Shown here piece by piece: positions 44,363 to 54,134 of a DNA stretch of 64,000 nucleotides. A program made the position numbers and the translations under genes. Position 1 is the first letter of the stretch. Each line of letters opens with the position of its first letter. Origin of the DNA: Prado023 sp963798745 (GTDB taxonomy: Bacteria > Actinomycetota > Actinomycetes > S36-B12 > CAIYMF01); the NCBI GenBank assembly GCA_963798745.1, contig CAWCUF010000003.1:825269-889268 (forward strand), read 5' to 3'. The notes below the pieces were generated by a model. That model saw only the letters and a list, made by a program, of their open reading frames with translations, ran no database searches and was not told the origin of the DNA.

Positions 44363-44663
44363 CTCCTTGCTGGTACAGCTTCAGGTCCGCTCCGGTGGCG
44401 GGCCAGGCATTGATTCCGTGCAGGTCACCGTCGAGGTCGCGATAGGCGATCACGACCAGCACCCTCCCGGCGGATTGGTAGTGGCCAATGAAGCGCGAGG
44501 CTCCCATGCGGGATTTCGGGTCTGGTTCCAGGGCTAGGAGGTTCAGGTCTGCCATGACCTCCTGAGTCCACTGCGGTTCGATGGCCAGGCCGTCGGGCTA
44601 GCCGGCGCCCCGGGAGCGGACGTACGCCATTGCGTCGTGGTCCCACTTAAACTCTTCGCCCAC
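44340..44663 (-). pseudogene. BrnT-like toxin with an in-frame amber codon
   Basis: From a GTG at 44663 the frame reads EEFKWDHDAMAYVRSRGAG, TAG at 44598-44600, then PDGLAIEPQWTQEVMADLNL and RFIGHYQSAGRVLVVIAYRD and GINAWPATGADLKLY. The parts join as one small RelE/BrnT-like toxin. A second start at ATG 44555, with AGGAGG immediately ahead, could give a 71-residue protein lacking the N-terminus. The nonsense change fits toxin inactivation. Confidence 0.6.
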
Positions 44664-44979
44664 TCCAGCAGGGTACCTCGCGTCGTACGCTGTAGTACAG
44701 ACTCGTCGATGTCCTGCGATGTCACCGCGCTCAGACGCCGGCAACGTAGGCGGCGAGGAAGTGAACGCCGTGGCGGTCGAGGTTCCCGCGGGCGCGGTCG
44801 TCCAACCGGTCCAGGCCCTCGCACCAGCCGAACCAGCATTTGACTGGTGGCTGTACAGGCGGTGGGTTCGCCCGGAGCAGCGGGCCAGGAACGACACCGC
44901 CGCCAACTGCGCGGTCGACATCGAGGATGGCTGAGGAACAGCGTCGACGTGGCCAGCGCCAGGGGTATCCCGGTCGCGC

Positions 44980-45190
44980 TGGCTCGGGCTGCTGGCGGGG
45001 AACTCAGGTAGCGCACCTCCGAAGCGCGCGCCCGGTTGCGCTCGTCGCGCACCTCAGCGTAGGAGACCAGGCATCCGCTGGCCGGCAGTCGATCACGCGG
45101 GAACGCGCTCACGTGCACGAAGACGCGCGAGCCTCCAGCGGAGGGGTGGACGAAACCGAAGCCACGGTCGTCGTTCCAGTCCACCAGCAC
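44980..45190 (-). pseudogene. Cold-shock domain fragment (CSD-DUF1294 type)
   Basis: From GTG 45190: VDWNDDRGFGFVHPSAGG, SRVFVHVSAFPRDRL and EVRDERNRARASEVRYL form a complete cold-shock nucleic-acid-binding domain with both RNP-like motifs. Relatives continue into a DUF1294 membrane domain; here only IPLALATSTLFL is left before the reading becomes incoherent. A short cold-shock protein could still be made. Confidence 0.6.
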
Positions 45191-45499
45191 CCCCTGTTGC
45201 GCCCGACTCTGTCGCCTGCAGGCACGTTCTCGGCCCCTCCCCCTCCTGGACGCCAGACCTCACACTGCGGTCGCGGATCTCGTCGTTCCTGCATGCAGCG
45301 GCATCAGGCTATTCGACTTGGTCAGTGAGCTTCAGGGCAATGCCACGGCGACTCCCCCAGCAGGGTGCGCGATGGGCGGCGGATTGACTCACCGGGCTTC
45401 GCCCGCCCAGTGCTGGAGTTCGCGGATCAGCCGGCACCGGCGCACTTCTAACTGAGGCACCGATCAACTCTCGCGGGCAAATTGACTTGAGGCACCGCG
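45191..45499. other. Gap without a gene
   Basis: Nothing convincing on either strand. TTGACTTGAGGCACC and TAACTGAGGCACC near 45450-45500 repeat TGAGGCACC, just past the end of the next gene. Confidence 0.4.
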
Positions 45500-46978
45500 T
45501 CACTCATCGCCGGCGAAGGGATCCGTCCACCCGGTCGGGTCCAGGAAGCCCAGCGATAGCCCGGGCCAGCCAGGCGCGGCGCGGGAGCCCGCGGAAACGG
45601 CGGCAAGGTCCGATCCCCCGCCCCCTGGCGCGAGCGAGACCACGGACCTGTTCCCCTCTCCGGCGGCCAGGTGGATCGTGGGGGCGGAGGGGGTTCCGGA
45701 GTCCGACACCCAACGCGAGGGCAGGTATCCGGGGTCGGCCACTCCCACGTCGATGCTCACGGAGTACTCGCCGGGTGGAACCGGGCCGACGATCAACTGG
45801 ATCGAGTTCGCGGGAGGTCTGCTGGCGCCCGGGTCCTGCACGTCCACGGAATCCCCAGAGTCCGGGGGCGGCTCAGCCACCGACCGGTCGTTGAAGTACT
45901 GGCTGTAGGTCCGTCCCGTGGTGGTCAACCGCACGATCGCCCTCAGCGGGTCGACCCGGTCAGCGCCGAGCACGTCCAGGCTGACGAACGCAGGCCGGGT
46001 CAGGGTGAAGTCCACGGGCTCGACGACCTCGCCCTCACCGACTGCGAGGTCGGTGACGCGAGCCGTGGCCTCCCGGGTCGGGTACCACGGCCCCAGCAGC
46101 CCCCAAGCGGGCTGCGCGATCACGCTCAGGCGCGCCCCGGGGGCGACACCCTCGAGTCGGTACCGCCCCGTGGCATCGGTGCTCGCATGCGGCGGGCACG
46201 TCGACGTGCAGCCGACCAGCCTGACATCGGCGCCGACAACGGGGGCACCCGCGTCATCTCGCACCGACCCGGTGATCACGGCGGACCGGAGCAGGCCGAT
46301 GGTCAGTCCGGTCGTGCTCGCGCCGCCATCGAGGCGCACGGATCGCTCGGCGCCGGATCGCCCGGCGACGAACTCGAGGTACGGGCTGTCCTGCGGGAGG
46401 GAGACCGAGAGTTCCACTGGGACCGGTGGCAACGCTCCCAGCGAGAACCGGCCCGGCCCTCTGGTTGGACGCGCGCTTCCGACACTCCCTGACGAGTGAT
46501 CGCCTGCGATGGTGGCCGTCACGCGTGCCCCCACGACGGGTAGCGTTGTTCGCACATCGACGACCTGCCCCTGGGCCGAGCCGCCCTCCGGGAGGTCGAG
46601 GTCCGCCTGCACCGTCCCCGTTGAGACCTCGATCGGCGTTGCACCGTCCAGGGTGTACGCCTTCGGCCAGTAGATGTCGACCAACGTCCCTGAGAGCGGG
46701 GCCCTGGCATGCAGCGTCACCAGCCCCGCCGGCAGTGCCGGGAACTCGTAGCCCCCTGTCGCATCCGTGAACGTCTGCTGGGTGCGTCCCGTTGGCCGCC
46801 CCCGGCTGTCAAGAGGCGTGAGGGTCACCCAGGTGTTGGCCAGGGCCACCCCGTTGCCGGTGACTGTGCCCTGCACCGTCCCACCGGGCTCATCGCCCGT
46901 GGCTGTGCTCGCCGGCCCCAGGGCGGCAACGAGACCCAGCAGGGCGCCGACGGCCGCGCGGCGGGCACGGCTATCCAT
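45500..46978 (-). CDS. Secreted carboxypeptidase-regulatory-like repeat protein
   Basis: 492 residues from ATG 46978. A signal peptide (AAVGALLGLVAALGPASTA) is followed by three beta-sandwich repeats of the CarboxypepD_reg/CnaB type: VQGTVTGNGVALANTWVTL with TFTDATGGYEFPALPAG; AQGQVVDVRTTLPVVGARV; and ITGSVRDDAGAPVVGADVRL with DATGRYRLEGVAPGARL. Two cysteines (CTSTC) lie in the third. No sortase motif or enzyme domain is seen. Probably an extracellular surface or adhesion protein. Confidence 0.78.
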   Translation of the reverse strand: MDSRARRAAVGALLGLVAALGPASTATGDEPGGTVQGTVTGNGVALANTWVTLTPLDSRGRPTGRTQQTFTDATGGYEFPALPAGLVTLHARAPLSGTLVDIYWPKAYTLDGATPIEVSTGTVQADLDLPEGGSAQGQVVDVRTTLPVVGARVTATIAGDHSSGSVGSARPTRGPGRFSLGALPPVPVELSVSLPQDSPYLEFVAGRSGAERSVRLDGGASTTGLTIGLLRSAVITGSVRDDAGAPVVGADVRLVGCTSTCPPHASTDATGRYRLEGVAPGARLSVIAQPAWGLLGPWYPTREATARVTDLAVGEGEVVEPVDFTLTRPAFVSLDVLGADRVDPLRAIVRLTTTGRTYSQYFNDRSVAEPPPDSGDSVDVQDPGASRPPANSIQLIVGPVPPGEYSVSIDVGVADPGYLPSRWVSDSGTPSAPTIHLAAGEGNRSVVSLAPGGGGSDLAAVSAGSRAAPGWPGLSLGFLDPTGWTDPFAGDE

Positions 46979-47191
46979 CGACGGGCGTGGCGCGGATGAC
47001 CTCGGCGATGGGCTCGTCAAGGATCGTCTGACGAAGGGTCAGGATGCCCCGGCTCATGTCGTTCATTGTGCGCCCGAGGCACCGTCTCGGCACCCTGACA
47101 TCCGCTTCTGCCGCGAGTAGGGCGTTCGTGGTCGTGCCGCGAGTAGCGCGATTCGCGGAAGCGGGCAGGTCGTCCGACGGTCGAGACGGGC

Positions 47192-47521
47192 TCAGTCCGA
47201 GCAGTCCACGGCGATGGCGAGTGCAGCGCAGATCTGACGCATCCGATGGTCGGCCACCCGGCCCAGGCGTTCGACGAGGATCGCGATCGAGATGCTTTCG
47301 ACCGAGTCCAGGTTGACTGCCGAGCGAAGCGGCACCGGGTCCTCCCCGGGTTCCAGGAGGACTTCGCTCGGCAGGTGTCGGATGGTGGTCGTGCACGGCG
47401 CGATCAGCGCGCGGCGATGGCGCGGAATCACGGCGTCACGAGAGAGCACGACCACGGGTCTCCGCCCGATTTCCGGCATCTCGCACCACCACACCTCCCC
47501 GCGTCCGGGTAGATCGGTCAC
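47192..47521 (-). CDS. mazF: MazF/PemK-type endoribonuclease toxin
   Basis: 109 residues from GTG 47521, which overlaps the antitoxin stop (GTGA). RGEVWWCEMPEIGRRPVVVL is the conserved first strand pair with the Arg-Pro of the active loop. Then LIAPCTTTIRHLPSEVLL and SAVNLDSVESI (Ser/Asp-containing loop) and a helix follow. It would cleave mRNA at short sequences. It looks intact. Confidence 0.87.
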   Translation of the reverse strand: MTDLPGRGEVWWCEMPEIGRRPVVVLSRDAVIPRHRRALIAPCTTTIRHLPSEVLLEPGEDPVPLRSAVNLDSVESISIAILVERLGRVADHRMRQICAALAIAVDCSD

Positions 47522-47751
47522 GAGGCCCCAACCACACGCCGGAAGGAGGCCAAGTCCCCCCACTCGTCTGGTTCGTCGAGCGGGTGCGCGTCGTAGGCGG
47601 CGTAGCTGACGTCCACCTCGGCGGCGCGATGCCGAGCCACCAAGGCAGCAAGCGCCTCGTCGATCAGCGCGGAGTCCGGCTTTCCAGACGCCTTCCGGGC
47701 AGTGTCCAGCAAGTCGGCATCCACCGTGGTGCTCAACCGTGTGCGACTCAT
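47518..47751 (-). CDS. mazE: Antitoxin of the MazF pair
   Basis: 77 residues. A ribbon-helix-helix N-terminus (RTRLSTTVDADLLDTARKA, DSALIDEALAAL) precedes a toxin-binding tail with DVSYAAYDAHPLDEPDEWGD. The order antitoxin then toxin with 4-bp overlap is standard. The start codon lies inside a tandem 11-bp repeat that may be the operator. Confidence 0.85.
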   Translation of the reverse strand: MSRTRLSTTVDADLLDTARKASGKPDSALIDEALAALVARHRAAEVDVSYAAYDAHPLDEPDEWGDLASFRRVVGAS

Positions 47752-47769
47752 GCCACAATCATGCCACAG
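47748..47769 (-). promoter_or_regulatory. Tandem 11-bp repeat at the mazE start
   Basis: On the plus strand TCATGCCACAA (47748-47758) is followed directly by TCATGCCACAG (47759-47769). The mazE ATG is inside the first unit. One-turn spacing suggests an operator for the antitoxin. Confidence 0.5.
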
Positions 47770-47881
47770 TTGGCGAGGCGGTGGCGCCCGACGTGCGGCC
47801 GAACCTATCGGCTTGCCTCCACCCGGCTTGAGCTCATCTGGCCGACTCGCACAGGCTCCCAGCTGATCGGATCGGGCTGGG

Positions 47882-48190
47882 TCAGATCCCCTGCCAGTCG
47901 GGTTTCCCCTCGTAGGTGTTGGTGGAGTAGCTGGTCAGTCGCAGTTGGTGGGCTGCTTCCTCGTCGACGACGATGGTGGCGTGCGGGTGCATCTGCAGGA
48001 TCGAGGCTGGCCAGCAAGCCGCCACCCCACCCTCGACACACTCGGCCACGGCCTGGGCCTTCCCCAACCCGAAGCCGAGCATGATGGCGTGCCGGGACTC
48101 CATGATCGTCCCGAGGCCCTGAGTGAGGCTGTGCTTGGGCACTTGGTTGATGTCGCCGTCGAAGAGACCGCGCCCGGCCCGGCCACAGGT
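47882..48190 (-). pseudogene. nagB: C-terminal remnant of glucosamine-6-phosphate deaminase
   Basis: INQVPKHSLTQGLGTIMESR, HAIMLGFGLGKAQAVAEC and ACWPASILQMHPHATIVVDEEAA match the last 100 residues of NagB, which converts glucosamine-6-phosphate to fructose-6-phosphate. The catalytic first half is missing. The stop is at 47882. Confidence 0.78.
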
Positions 48191-48603
48191 CATCGACGTC
48201 GACACCCCGTCGGCCACGGGTACCCGGACGCCTCGCGGTCCGGGGTGACCCGACAAGGGTCAGGATCGACCCGGTGCGGGTGTCGGTATTGCCGGGTTCT
48301 CGGTGCTGAGATCCCGGCGATCGAGTGGTGGGCTGGGCGCAGAAGGCGCTGGAACGCGAACAGACTATGCCGGCCAAGACATCGACCCAGACTCTGGCCG
48401 CCAAGCGGCCCGTTGGTTCGTTCGCCGATGGACATCGCAGACAGGCGTCCACGGGAAAAGTCGTCGGTACCTTGGGGGTACCCCGCAAACCAGACCGGGG
48501 CAGGGCACGGGCAAGTGGTGCTCAGAGACCTGGTCGGACGGGGACGACTAGTTCGGGCGTGTCCCGCAAGGGTTTCGGGCCGGGTTTGGGTTGACTTGGG
48601 CCC
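48191..48603. other. Gap without a recognisable gene
   Basis: Open frames here are antisense artefacts of GC-rich DNA. I see no conserved motif, tRNA or strong hairpin. Confidence 0.4.
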
Positions 48604-48867
48604 ATGGGAGATGATGTTGGGCGTCATGGTCTGAGTGATGAGGAGTGGGCCCGGCTGGAGCCGTTGCTGCCGGCGTGCCGGGGCCGGGGCCGTCCTTGGG
48701 CGGATCACCGCACGGTGATCAACGGGGTGTTGCATCGGGTGCGTACGGGGGTGCCGTGGCGGGACCTGCCGGAGCGATTCGGCAAGTGGAAGACCGTCTA
48801 CAACCGGCATCGCCGCTGGGCGGGGGACGGCACGTGGGAGCACATCCTGGACCCTGCGCAACTCTCG
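48604..48867 (+). pseudogene. IS5-family transposase N-terminal fragment
   Basis: LSDEEWARLEPLLPACRGRG, DHRTVINGVLHRVRTGVPWR and DLPERFGKWKTVYNRHRRW are the DUF4096 domain of IS5-type transposases. Coherent sequence ends near GTWEHIL, before the catalytic DDE region. Confidence 0.85.
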
Positions 48868-49016
48868 CGTGACGCCCGGACGGCCTGCCGTGCGCAGGCC
48901 ACCCACATGAAGAGGGCCGGGCGCTCCCAACCTCGCGCTGCTGCCTCTGCCGCAGCCAGCCGTCGTACCGTCCAGCGGAAGCCTGCTGCAGGAGCCCCGG
49001 AAACCAGGAGTACCGG

Positions 49017-49195
49017 GCCCGGGTGTACAGCTACAACACGCGGACCGACCGGGTCACCCCGATCCTCGAGCACGACTCGGCCCGGTTCATCGCTGGCTCG
49101 GAGGGGTTCCTGACCCAGGACGAGGAGTCCTCCGGCGTGATCGACGTGTCGTCCCTGCTGGGCCAGGGCACCTACCTCCTCACCACGCAGGTTCA
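49017..49195 (+). pseudogene. Fragment of a PhoX-like (DUF839) phosphatase
   Basis: VYSYNTRTDRVTPILEHDSA, FIAGSEGFLTQDEESSGVID and LGQGTYLLTTQ match the C-terminal blade of PhoX/DUF839 proteins. Nothing else of the gene is present. Confidence 0.6.
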
Positions 49196-49411
49196 CACAG
49201 TTGGTTCGCGGCCATCGCCGCCGGCGTCGCTTCGACGGCGGCTGTCCCGCCACTGTGAAGGCCAAGTCCCGCCGCAGCTGAGGAGCCTGGGGACCCGCGC
49301 TCGCCGTTCCAGCAACTGGCGGCATGCCCGCTGCCTACCGCCGCTTGCGGACGCGGTCGCGTCCGCAGGGACGGGACTAACGTCGGTGAGGTCCGGGTGC
49401 TTGGCAGCGTC

Positions 49412-49560
49412 TTGAGGTCGGCGAACCGGGCGACGTCGCCGGTGTCGGTCAACATGCGCGCGGCAACACCGGGGCCGACGCCGGGCAGCTCCACGAGTGT
49501 CGAGCCGGTGGCCAGGTCCATCTCCTTGAGCTTCCCACCGAGAGCCTGGACCGAGTTTCG
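49412..49560 (-). pseudogene. IS110-family transposase C-terminal fragment
   Basis: VQALGGKLKEMD and STLVELPGVGPGVAARMLTD, then TGDVARF match the helix-hairpin part of Transposase_20. The catalytic serine region is absent. Confidence 0.7.
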
Positions 49561-49660
49561 CCCGACGCCGGTCCTACCTGCAATTGCCAAGCAGCCGCCT
49601 GTCAACAAGGGCACGAGGGTTGCACTCGACGGCAGGAACCGCGGAGACTACGCTCCGCTG

Positions 49661-50032
49661 GTGGGCGGTACCACCGAACAAGGTCCTGAGGATCTCTTCG
49701 CTGGTTTCCCCGAGTGCCTCGAGATCTGCCGCGGCGTCGAGCAGGCCGTGTCCCGGATCGGCCAAGTGTCCGTGTCGGTGACGAAGAGTCAGGTCGCATT
49801 CCGGCGTCGCAAGGGCTTTGCGTATGTGTGGCGTCCGGGGCAGTACGTCCACAGCGAGGTCCCCGCGGTGCTCTCCGTTGCCCTGCCGCACGAGGTCAGG
49901 TGCCATCGCTTCAAGGAAGTCGTCCACCCATTGGCGAAGGTGTGGATGCATCACATCGAGCTGTACGCGGCCAGCCAGATCGACGACCAGGTGCGCGGAT
50001 GGCTTGAGGAGGCCTACGCGAACGCGGGTTGA
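49661..50032 (+). CDS. DUF5655-like protein
   Basis: 123 residues from GTG 49661; the frame is open further upstream through an IS110 relic on the other strand. PEDLFAGFPECLEICRGVEQ, VSVTKSQVAFRRRKGFAYVW and VLSVALPHEVRC, then MHHIELYAASQIDDQVRGWL match DUF5655 along its length. The biochemical role is unknown. It seems intact. Confidence 0.72.
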   Translation: MGGTTEQGPEDLFAGFPECLEICRGVEQAVSRIGQVSVSVTKSQVAFRRRKGFAYVWRPGQYVHSEVPAVLSVALPHEVRCHRFKEVVHPLAKVWMHHIELYAASQIDDQVRGWLEEAYANAG

Positions 50033-50346
50033 CCGGTCTGTGCTCGACTCGACCTGCGTCACAGCGCCGCGAGCTGGGCGCCTTCAGGAGGGCACTCTCG
50101 CAGCGAGGCCGGACGACGGCCGCGAGGAGCGTGCCGACTCACCGGCACGGCCCCCGATGAACAGCCGATGACGGCCAAGGAAACGTTCGACCGGCAGCCG
50201 AGCGCAGCCTTGACGCGACATCCTTCCCTCGCGAAGATCGCTCAACAGCTATTGACAGAATTGCCGAGTCTGGGCCGCTTCCCAGCGACACGGAGCCGAC
50301 GTGCCCGAGCTTCCACACAGCCCGCCATCACCCGAGAGGATCTACC

Positions 50347-51012
50347 GTGACCAGTGGGGATCAGCGCACCGACCTCACGCTCGACCAGGCCCAGGCCATG
50401 CGCACCGCCGCCGTCCGCCTGCAGCGCGACTTCGACGGGGTGTTCGGTACCGAGACCATCGACAGGTTCCTTCACACCTCGTACGCCACGTTCGCTGACC
50501 GGGCCACCATCACGCGGCATCTGCCGATGTTGGCCGAGCGTTTCGCCAAGCAACGTCTCAAGGCCCTGGCGAGGGTTGAGGGCAAGGCCGGCGCGGGCAT
50601 CCCCACAGTGCTGTTTCTGTGCGTTCACAACGCCGGGCGCTCCCAGATGGCTCTTGGGTTCTTCCAGCACCTCGCCGGCGACCGGGCCGCAGCGTGGTCC
50701 GGCGGATCCGAGCCCGGTTCCGAAGTCAACCCGGCGGCAGTCGCCGTCATGGCCGAGGTCGGGATCGACATAACTGCCGAGTTCCCCAAGCCTTGGACTG
50801 AGGAGATCCTGAGGGCAGCCGACGTTGTGATCACCATGGGATGCGGGGACGCCTGCCCCATCTACCCGGGGAAACGCTACCTCGACTGGGAACTCGCCGA
50901 CCCCGCCGGGCAATCCGTTGAGGACGTCCGACCCATCCGCGACGACATCGAAGCCCGGGTCCGCGGCCTGCTCACCCAGCTCGGTGTCACCCTCATTCCA
51001 ACCTCGGGCTGA
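50347..51012 (+). CDS. arsC: Arsenate reductase (low-MW phosphatase type)
   Basis: 221 residues from GTG 50347 (GAGAGGATC ahead). An N-terminal helical domain (LQRDFDGVFGTETIDRFLHT) precedes the phosphatase-fold core: FLCVHNAGRSQMALGFF with the P-loop Cys near residue 98, VNPAAVAVMAEVGIDI, and VITMGCGDACPIYPGKRYLD with the resolving-type Cys pair and Asp. This matches actinobacterial arsenate reductases that use mycothiol or thioredoxin. No arsR or arsenite efflux gene is adjacent. A plus-strand frame at 50168-50350 is too weak to call; 50033-50346 holds nothing else. Confidence 0.87.
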   Translation: MTSGDQRTDLTLDQAQAMRTAAVRLQRDFDGVFGTETIDRFLHTSYATFADRATITRHLPMLAERFAKQRLKALARVEGKAGAGIPTVLFLCVHNAGRSQMALGFFQHLAGDRAAAWSGGSEPGSEVNPAAVAVMAEVGIDITAEFPKPWTEEILRAADVVITMGCGDACPIYPGKRYLDWELADPAGQSVEDVRPIRDDIEARVRGLLTQLGVTLIPTSG

Positions 51013-51591
51013 GCAGCAAGAGCCGCGGCGCGGGTTCGCCTCGTGCGGGCCCACGACTGCCCCGGCCAGCGAGCCTTGCCACTCGCCGGGCCTTGCCGTG
51101 CCCGCGGGACCGGCACGCGACTGGCGCCATGCGGTCGCCGCGCTCCACAGCGTGCGCGCCTAGCACGCCTCACAGGTCCGCCGGCCGACCGGCGTGATCC
51201 TGGTGGTGCGCAAGGACATCTGCGTCCCGGTCAGCGGCGTTGCGTCACTGCGCCGCCTATCGCACCCTGGTGGGGCATCGCAGCGCCGCCAACGTGACTC
51301 GCCCGACGAGATCATCGAGGCGACTCTAGCCACGCCGGTCGCTGAGTGTGACCGTGGCCCACCAACAAGCGTCAGGGGGCACTGCGACCGAAGAAGGTGG
51401 ATTGGGCGGTCAGGTCGGCGTAGCGTCATGAGCGCCAGAGCGGGTACCCATGAGCGACGGCAAGGCCGACAACCGGCGATCTGGAGAGCCCGAAGCCAGG
51501 GATTCCGCCGGGAGAATCGGCGCGGCGGGGTGAGCCGCCGAGCCGCCCCGTGGGTCCGGGCGGGTCACCCCGCGAGGGTGCGCAGGTGCGA
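51013..51591. other. Gap between arsC and the GH3 gene
   Basis: No coding frame with recognisable motifs on either strand. Possible decayed transposon DNA; nothing else seen. Confidence 0.4.
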
Positions 51592-54042
51592 CTACACGCT
51601 GATCACGGCACGGACGTCTGCCAGGCCGCGCGCAATGACGAATTCGCCCGTGACAGGAAACTCCTGCCATGAACTCGATGCGACGTCCCACGTGCGCCAC
51701 ATCCGCAGGTCGCAGGTCACGACGACCTCCAGGGACTGGGCTGGTTCGACCGTTGCTGCGTTCCATCCGACAAGTCGAATGGGCAGGGTGGTGTCGGCCG
51801 GCTGGAAGTAGACCTGCACCACCTCTCGGCTGGGGCGGTCGCCCGTGTTTGTGATGGTGACTCGCACGGTCCGTTCGTCTTCGGCCAGCGTTACGCGCGG
51901 ATCGGCGTACTCCCAGGTGCTGTAGCCGAGTCCGTGGCCGAACCAGAAGGCCGGAGCGGGGGCGCGCTGAGCGTGGTGGCCGCGATAGCCGATGAAGCCG
52001 CCCTCCTCGTAGACGAGGTCACGACCGGCGGGGACGACCGACCACGCCGGAGTCGCGGCGTCGGCGGCCGGGAAGGTTGTGACGAGGCGCCCCGCGGGTT
52101 CGATGCTGCCCATGAGGGTCGCGGCCACGGCGTGACCGGCCTCCTGCCCGGGCAGGCCAACCCACAGGACCGCGTCGACTGACTCCAACCAGGGCATCAG
52201 GATGGGCGTGGCTGCGTTCACGATCACGACGGTTCGTGCTGCCACCGCCGCGACGGCAGCGACCATGTCGTCCTGACGACCGGGTAGTCGCAGGGTCGTC
52301 TTGTCGACCGCTTCGGTCTCCTGCTCGTCGGTGAGGCCCACGACGACGACTGCCACGTCGGCGCGCGAGGCGGCATCGGCTGCCTGGCGTATGACCACCT
52401 CGGGGTCGAGTGGGGCGCGGGCCCCGATCAGGCCCAGCGTCCCCAGCAGCCCCGTCGATCCCGTGCCGGCCGCGACCGGATCGACCCGCATGACTGCTTC
52501 GATGATGTCGCCGGCCACAACGTCGAACTCTTCCGTGGCTCGAGGCGGGTCGACGATCTCCTCACCGACTCCCGTTCCGGCAAGCGTCAACGTCACGTTG
52601 GCGCTTCGTCCCCCAGCCGACAGCGTCCATGCGCCCGCCCCGATCGGTCCGAGGGAGACCCGGCCAGTTTCTGCAACCCGGGCGCTGACGCGTACCGACG
52701 TCACGACGCCGTCAAGGTCGTCGTCGACGCCGACGAGCGTCGTGCCGCGGCGGCTGATCCGTTCCTCGCGGACAGCCCCGTCGGCATCCAGCAGGACGAA
52801 CCGGACTCCCGGTTGACCCGTCTGCGGATCCGACACGAATGTGGGCGATGCCGCGATCGGCTTGGTCCGCACCTCAACGCCATCGGTGACGGTCATGAGG
52901 TCACCCAGCAGCGCGGCGAGTCCCTCGGCCACGCTGACGTGGTGGGGGGCGTTGACGGCCGCCGCTCCGCCGCCCATCGTCGCGGTCTCGATGGCGTGCC
53001 GGCCTATCAGCGCCACGCTCTGGTGCGTTTGGAGGGGCAGGACCGCGTCGCGATTGGTGAGCACGGTCATGCCGGATGCGGCCAGGCGGGTCAGCTGCTC
53101 ACGGCGTTGGGAGCTGTTGGGTGCGCGGATGCCGGTCGGGTAGTCGCGCTCGGGACCAAGCACGCCGACTCGATCGGCCAGCAGGAGGAGCCGGATCAGG
53201 TGGTCGTCGATGACCGACTCGTCGACATCGCCGTTCAGCACCGCGTCGACGAGGGCCTCACCCCACGGTCCTTCGGGACCGGGCATCACCAGATCGAGCC
53301 CGCCGTTCGCAGCAGCAGCCGCCGATCCGGTTGCGGACCAGTCCGACATCACGAGGCCTGAGTAGTTCCATTCGCCTTTGACGACCTCGTTGATGACGTG
53401 GTGCTGCTCGGTCGCGGGCACGCCGTTGACCTCGTTGTACGCAGCCATCATCGTCCACGGATCGCTGTCCTGGGTGGCGATCTCGAAGGGGAGCAGGTAG
53501 AGCTCGCGGAGGGTGGCTTCGTCGACCACGCTGTTCATCGTGTTCCGCAGCGTTTCCGATTCGTTCGCGACGAGGTGCTTGATGCAGGCCGCTACGCGAT
53601 GCGCCTGCATGCCGTTGACGTAGGCGGCGGCCAGGACCCCCGTCAGCAAGGGGTCCTCGGAGTAGGCCTCGAACAGGCGGCCCCCCAGCGGCGTGCGGTG
53701 CAGGTTGATCGTGGGGCCGAGCACCACGTGAATCCGCTGAGCCAGTGCCTCCTCGGCTAGGAGCTCGCCGACCTCGTAGGCCAGGTCGGCACTCCAGGAG
53801 GCCGCCAGAAGCGTGGCGTTCGGAAACAAGGCCACGACGCGCCCTTCGCTCATCTTCAGGCCGCGCACACCGTTGGGCCCATCGGAGAACCGCATCTCGC
53901 CAAGCCCGATCGAGGGTGCAGGGTGAAGCGTGAACATGCTCGCACCGGTGAGGAGTCGCACTTTGGATGCGAGATCCAGTGCTTCTAGGAGGCTTCGGTA
54001 CGCGTCACTGGGGGCCTCGAGGGGAGGTTCCGCCACAGTCAC
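51592..54042 (-). CDS. Glycoside hydrolase family 3 beta-glycosidase
   Basis: 816 residues from GTG 54042 (GAGAGGGG 7 nt ahead; a longer frame from 54222 is the tail of another gene). The N-terminal TIM barrel has FSDGPNGVRGL, VVLGPTINLHRTPLGGRLFE, ACIKHLVANESE and the nucleophile Asp in LVMSDWSATGS near 220. The second domain has MTVLTNRDAVLPL and VVIVNAATPILMPW. A beta-rich insert lies between about 390 and 560, and a fibronectin III-like end shows VTITNTGDRPSREVVQVYF. There is no signal peptide, so it is probably a cytoplasmic exo-glycosidase. Confidence 0.9.
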   Translation of the reverse strand: MTVAEPPLEAPSDAYRSLLEALDLASKVRLLTGASMFTLHPAPSIGLGEMRFSDGPNGVRGLKMSEGRVVALFPNATLLAASWSADLAYEVGELLAEEALAQRIHVVLGPTINLHRTPLGGRLFEAYSEDPLLTGVLAAAYVNGMQAHRVAACIKHLVANESETLRNTMNSVVDEATLRELYLLPFEIATQDSDPWTMMAAYNEVNGVPATEQHHVINEVVKGEWNYSGLVMSDWSATGSAAAAANGGLDLVMPGPEGPWGEALVDAVLNGDVDESVIDDHLIRLLLLADRVGVLGPERDYPTGIRAPNSSQRREQLTRLAASGMTVLTNRDAVLPLQTHQSVALIGRHAIETATMGGGAAAVNAPHHVSVAEGLAALLGDLMTVTDGVEVRTKPIAASPTFVSDPQTGQPGVRFVLLDADGAVREERISRRGTTLVGVDDDLDGVVTSVRVSARVAETGRVSLGPIGAGAWTLSAGGRSANVTLTLAGTGVGEEIVDPPRATEEFDVVAGDIIEAVMRVDPVAAGTGSTGLLGTLGLIGARAPLDPEVVIRQAADAASRADVAVVVVGLTDEQETEAVDKTTLRLPGRQDDMVAAVAAVAARTVVIVNAATPILMPWLESVDAVLWVGLPGQEAGHAVAATLMGSIEPAGRLVTTFPAADAATPAWSVVPAGRDLVYEEGGFIGYRGHHAQRAPAPAFWFGHGLGYSTWEYADPRVTLAEDERTVRVTITNTGDRPSREVVQVYFQPADTTLPIRLVGWNAATVEPAQSLEVVVTCDLRMWRTWDVASSSWQEFPVTGEFVIARGLADVRAVISV

Positions 54043-54134
54043 GGTTTGACCCCTCTCGTCGCATCCTGCCCGTCTCGTCGACCTGTCCGGTGCCGACCCT
54101 CCTGGCGGGGACAGCCCCCAAGCCTCCGATGAGC

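Noticed and set aside
48190..48930. A 246-codon minus-strand frame overlapping the IS5 fragment
   Set aside because: It has no motif and lies opposite a recognisable transposase domain.
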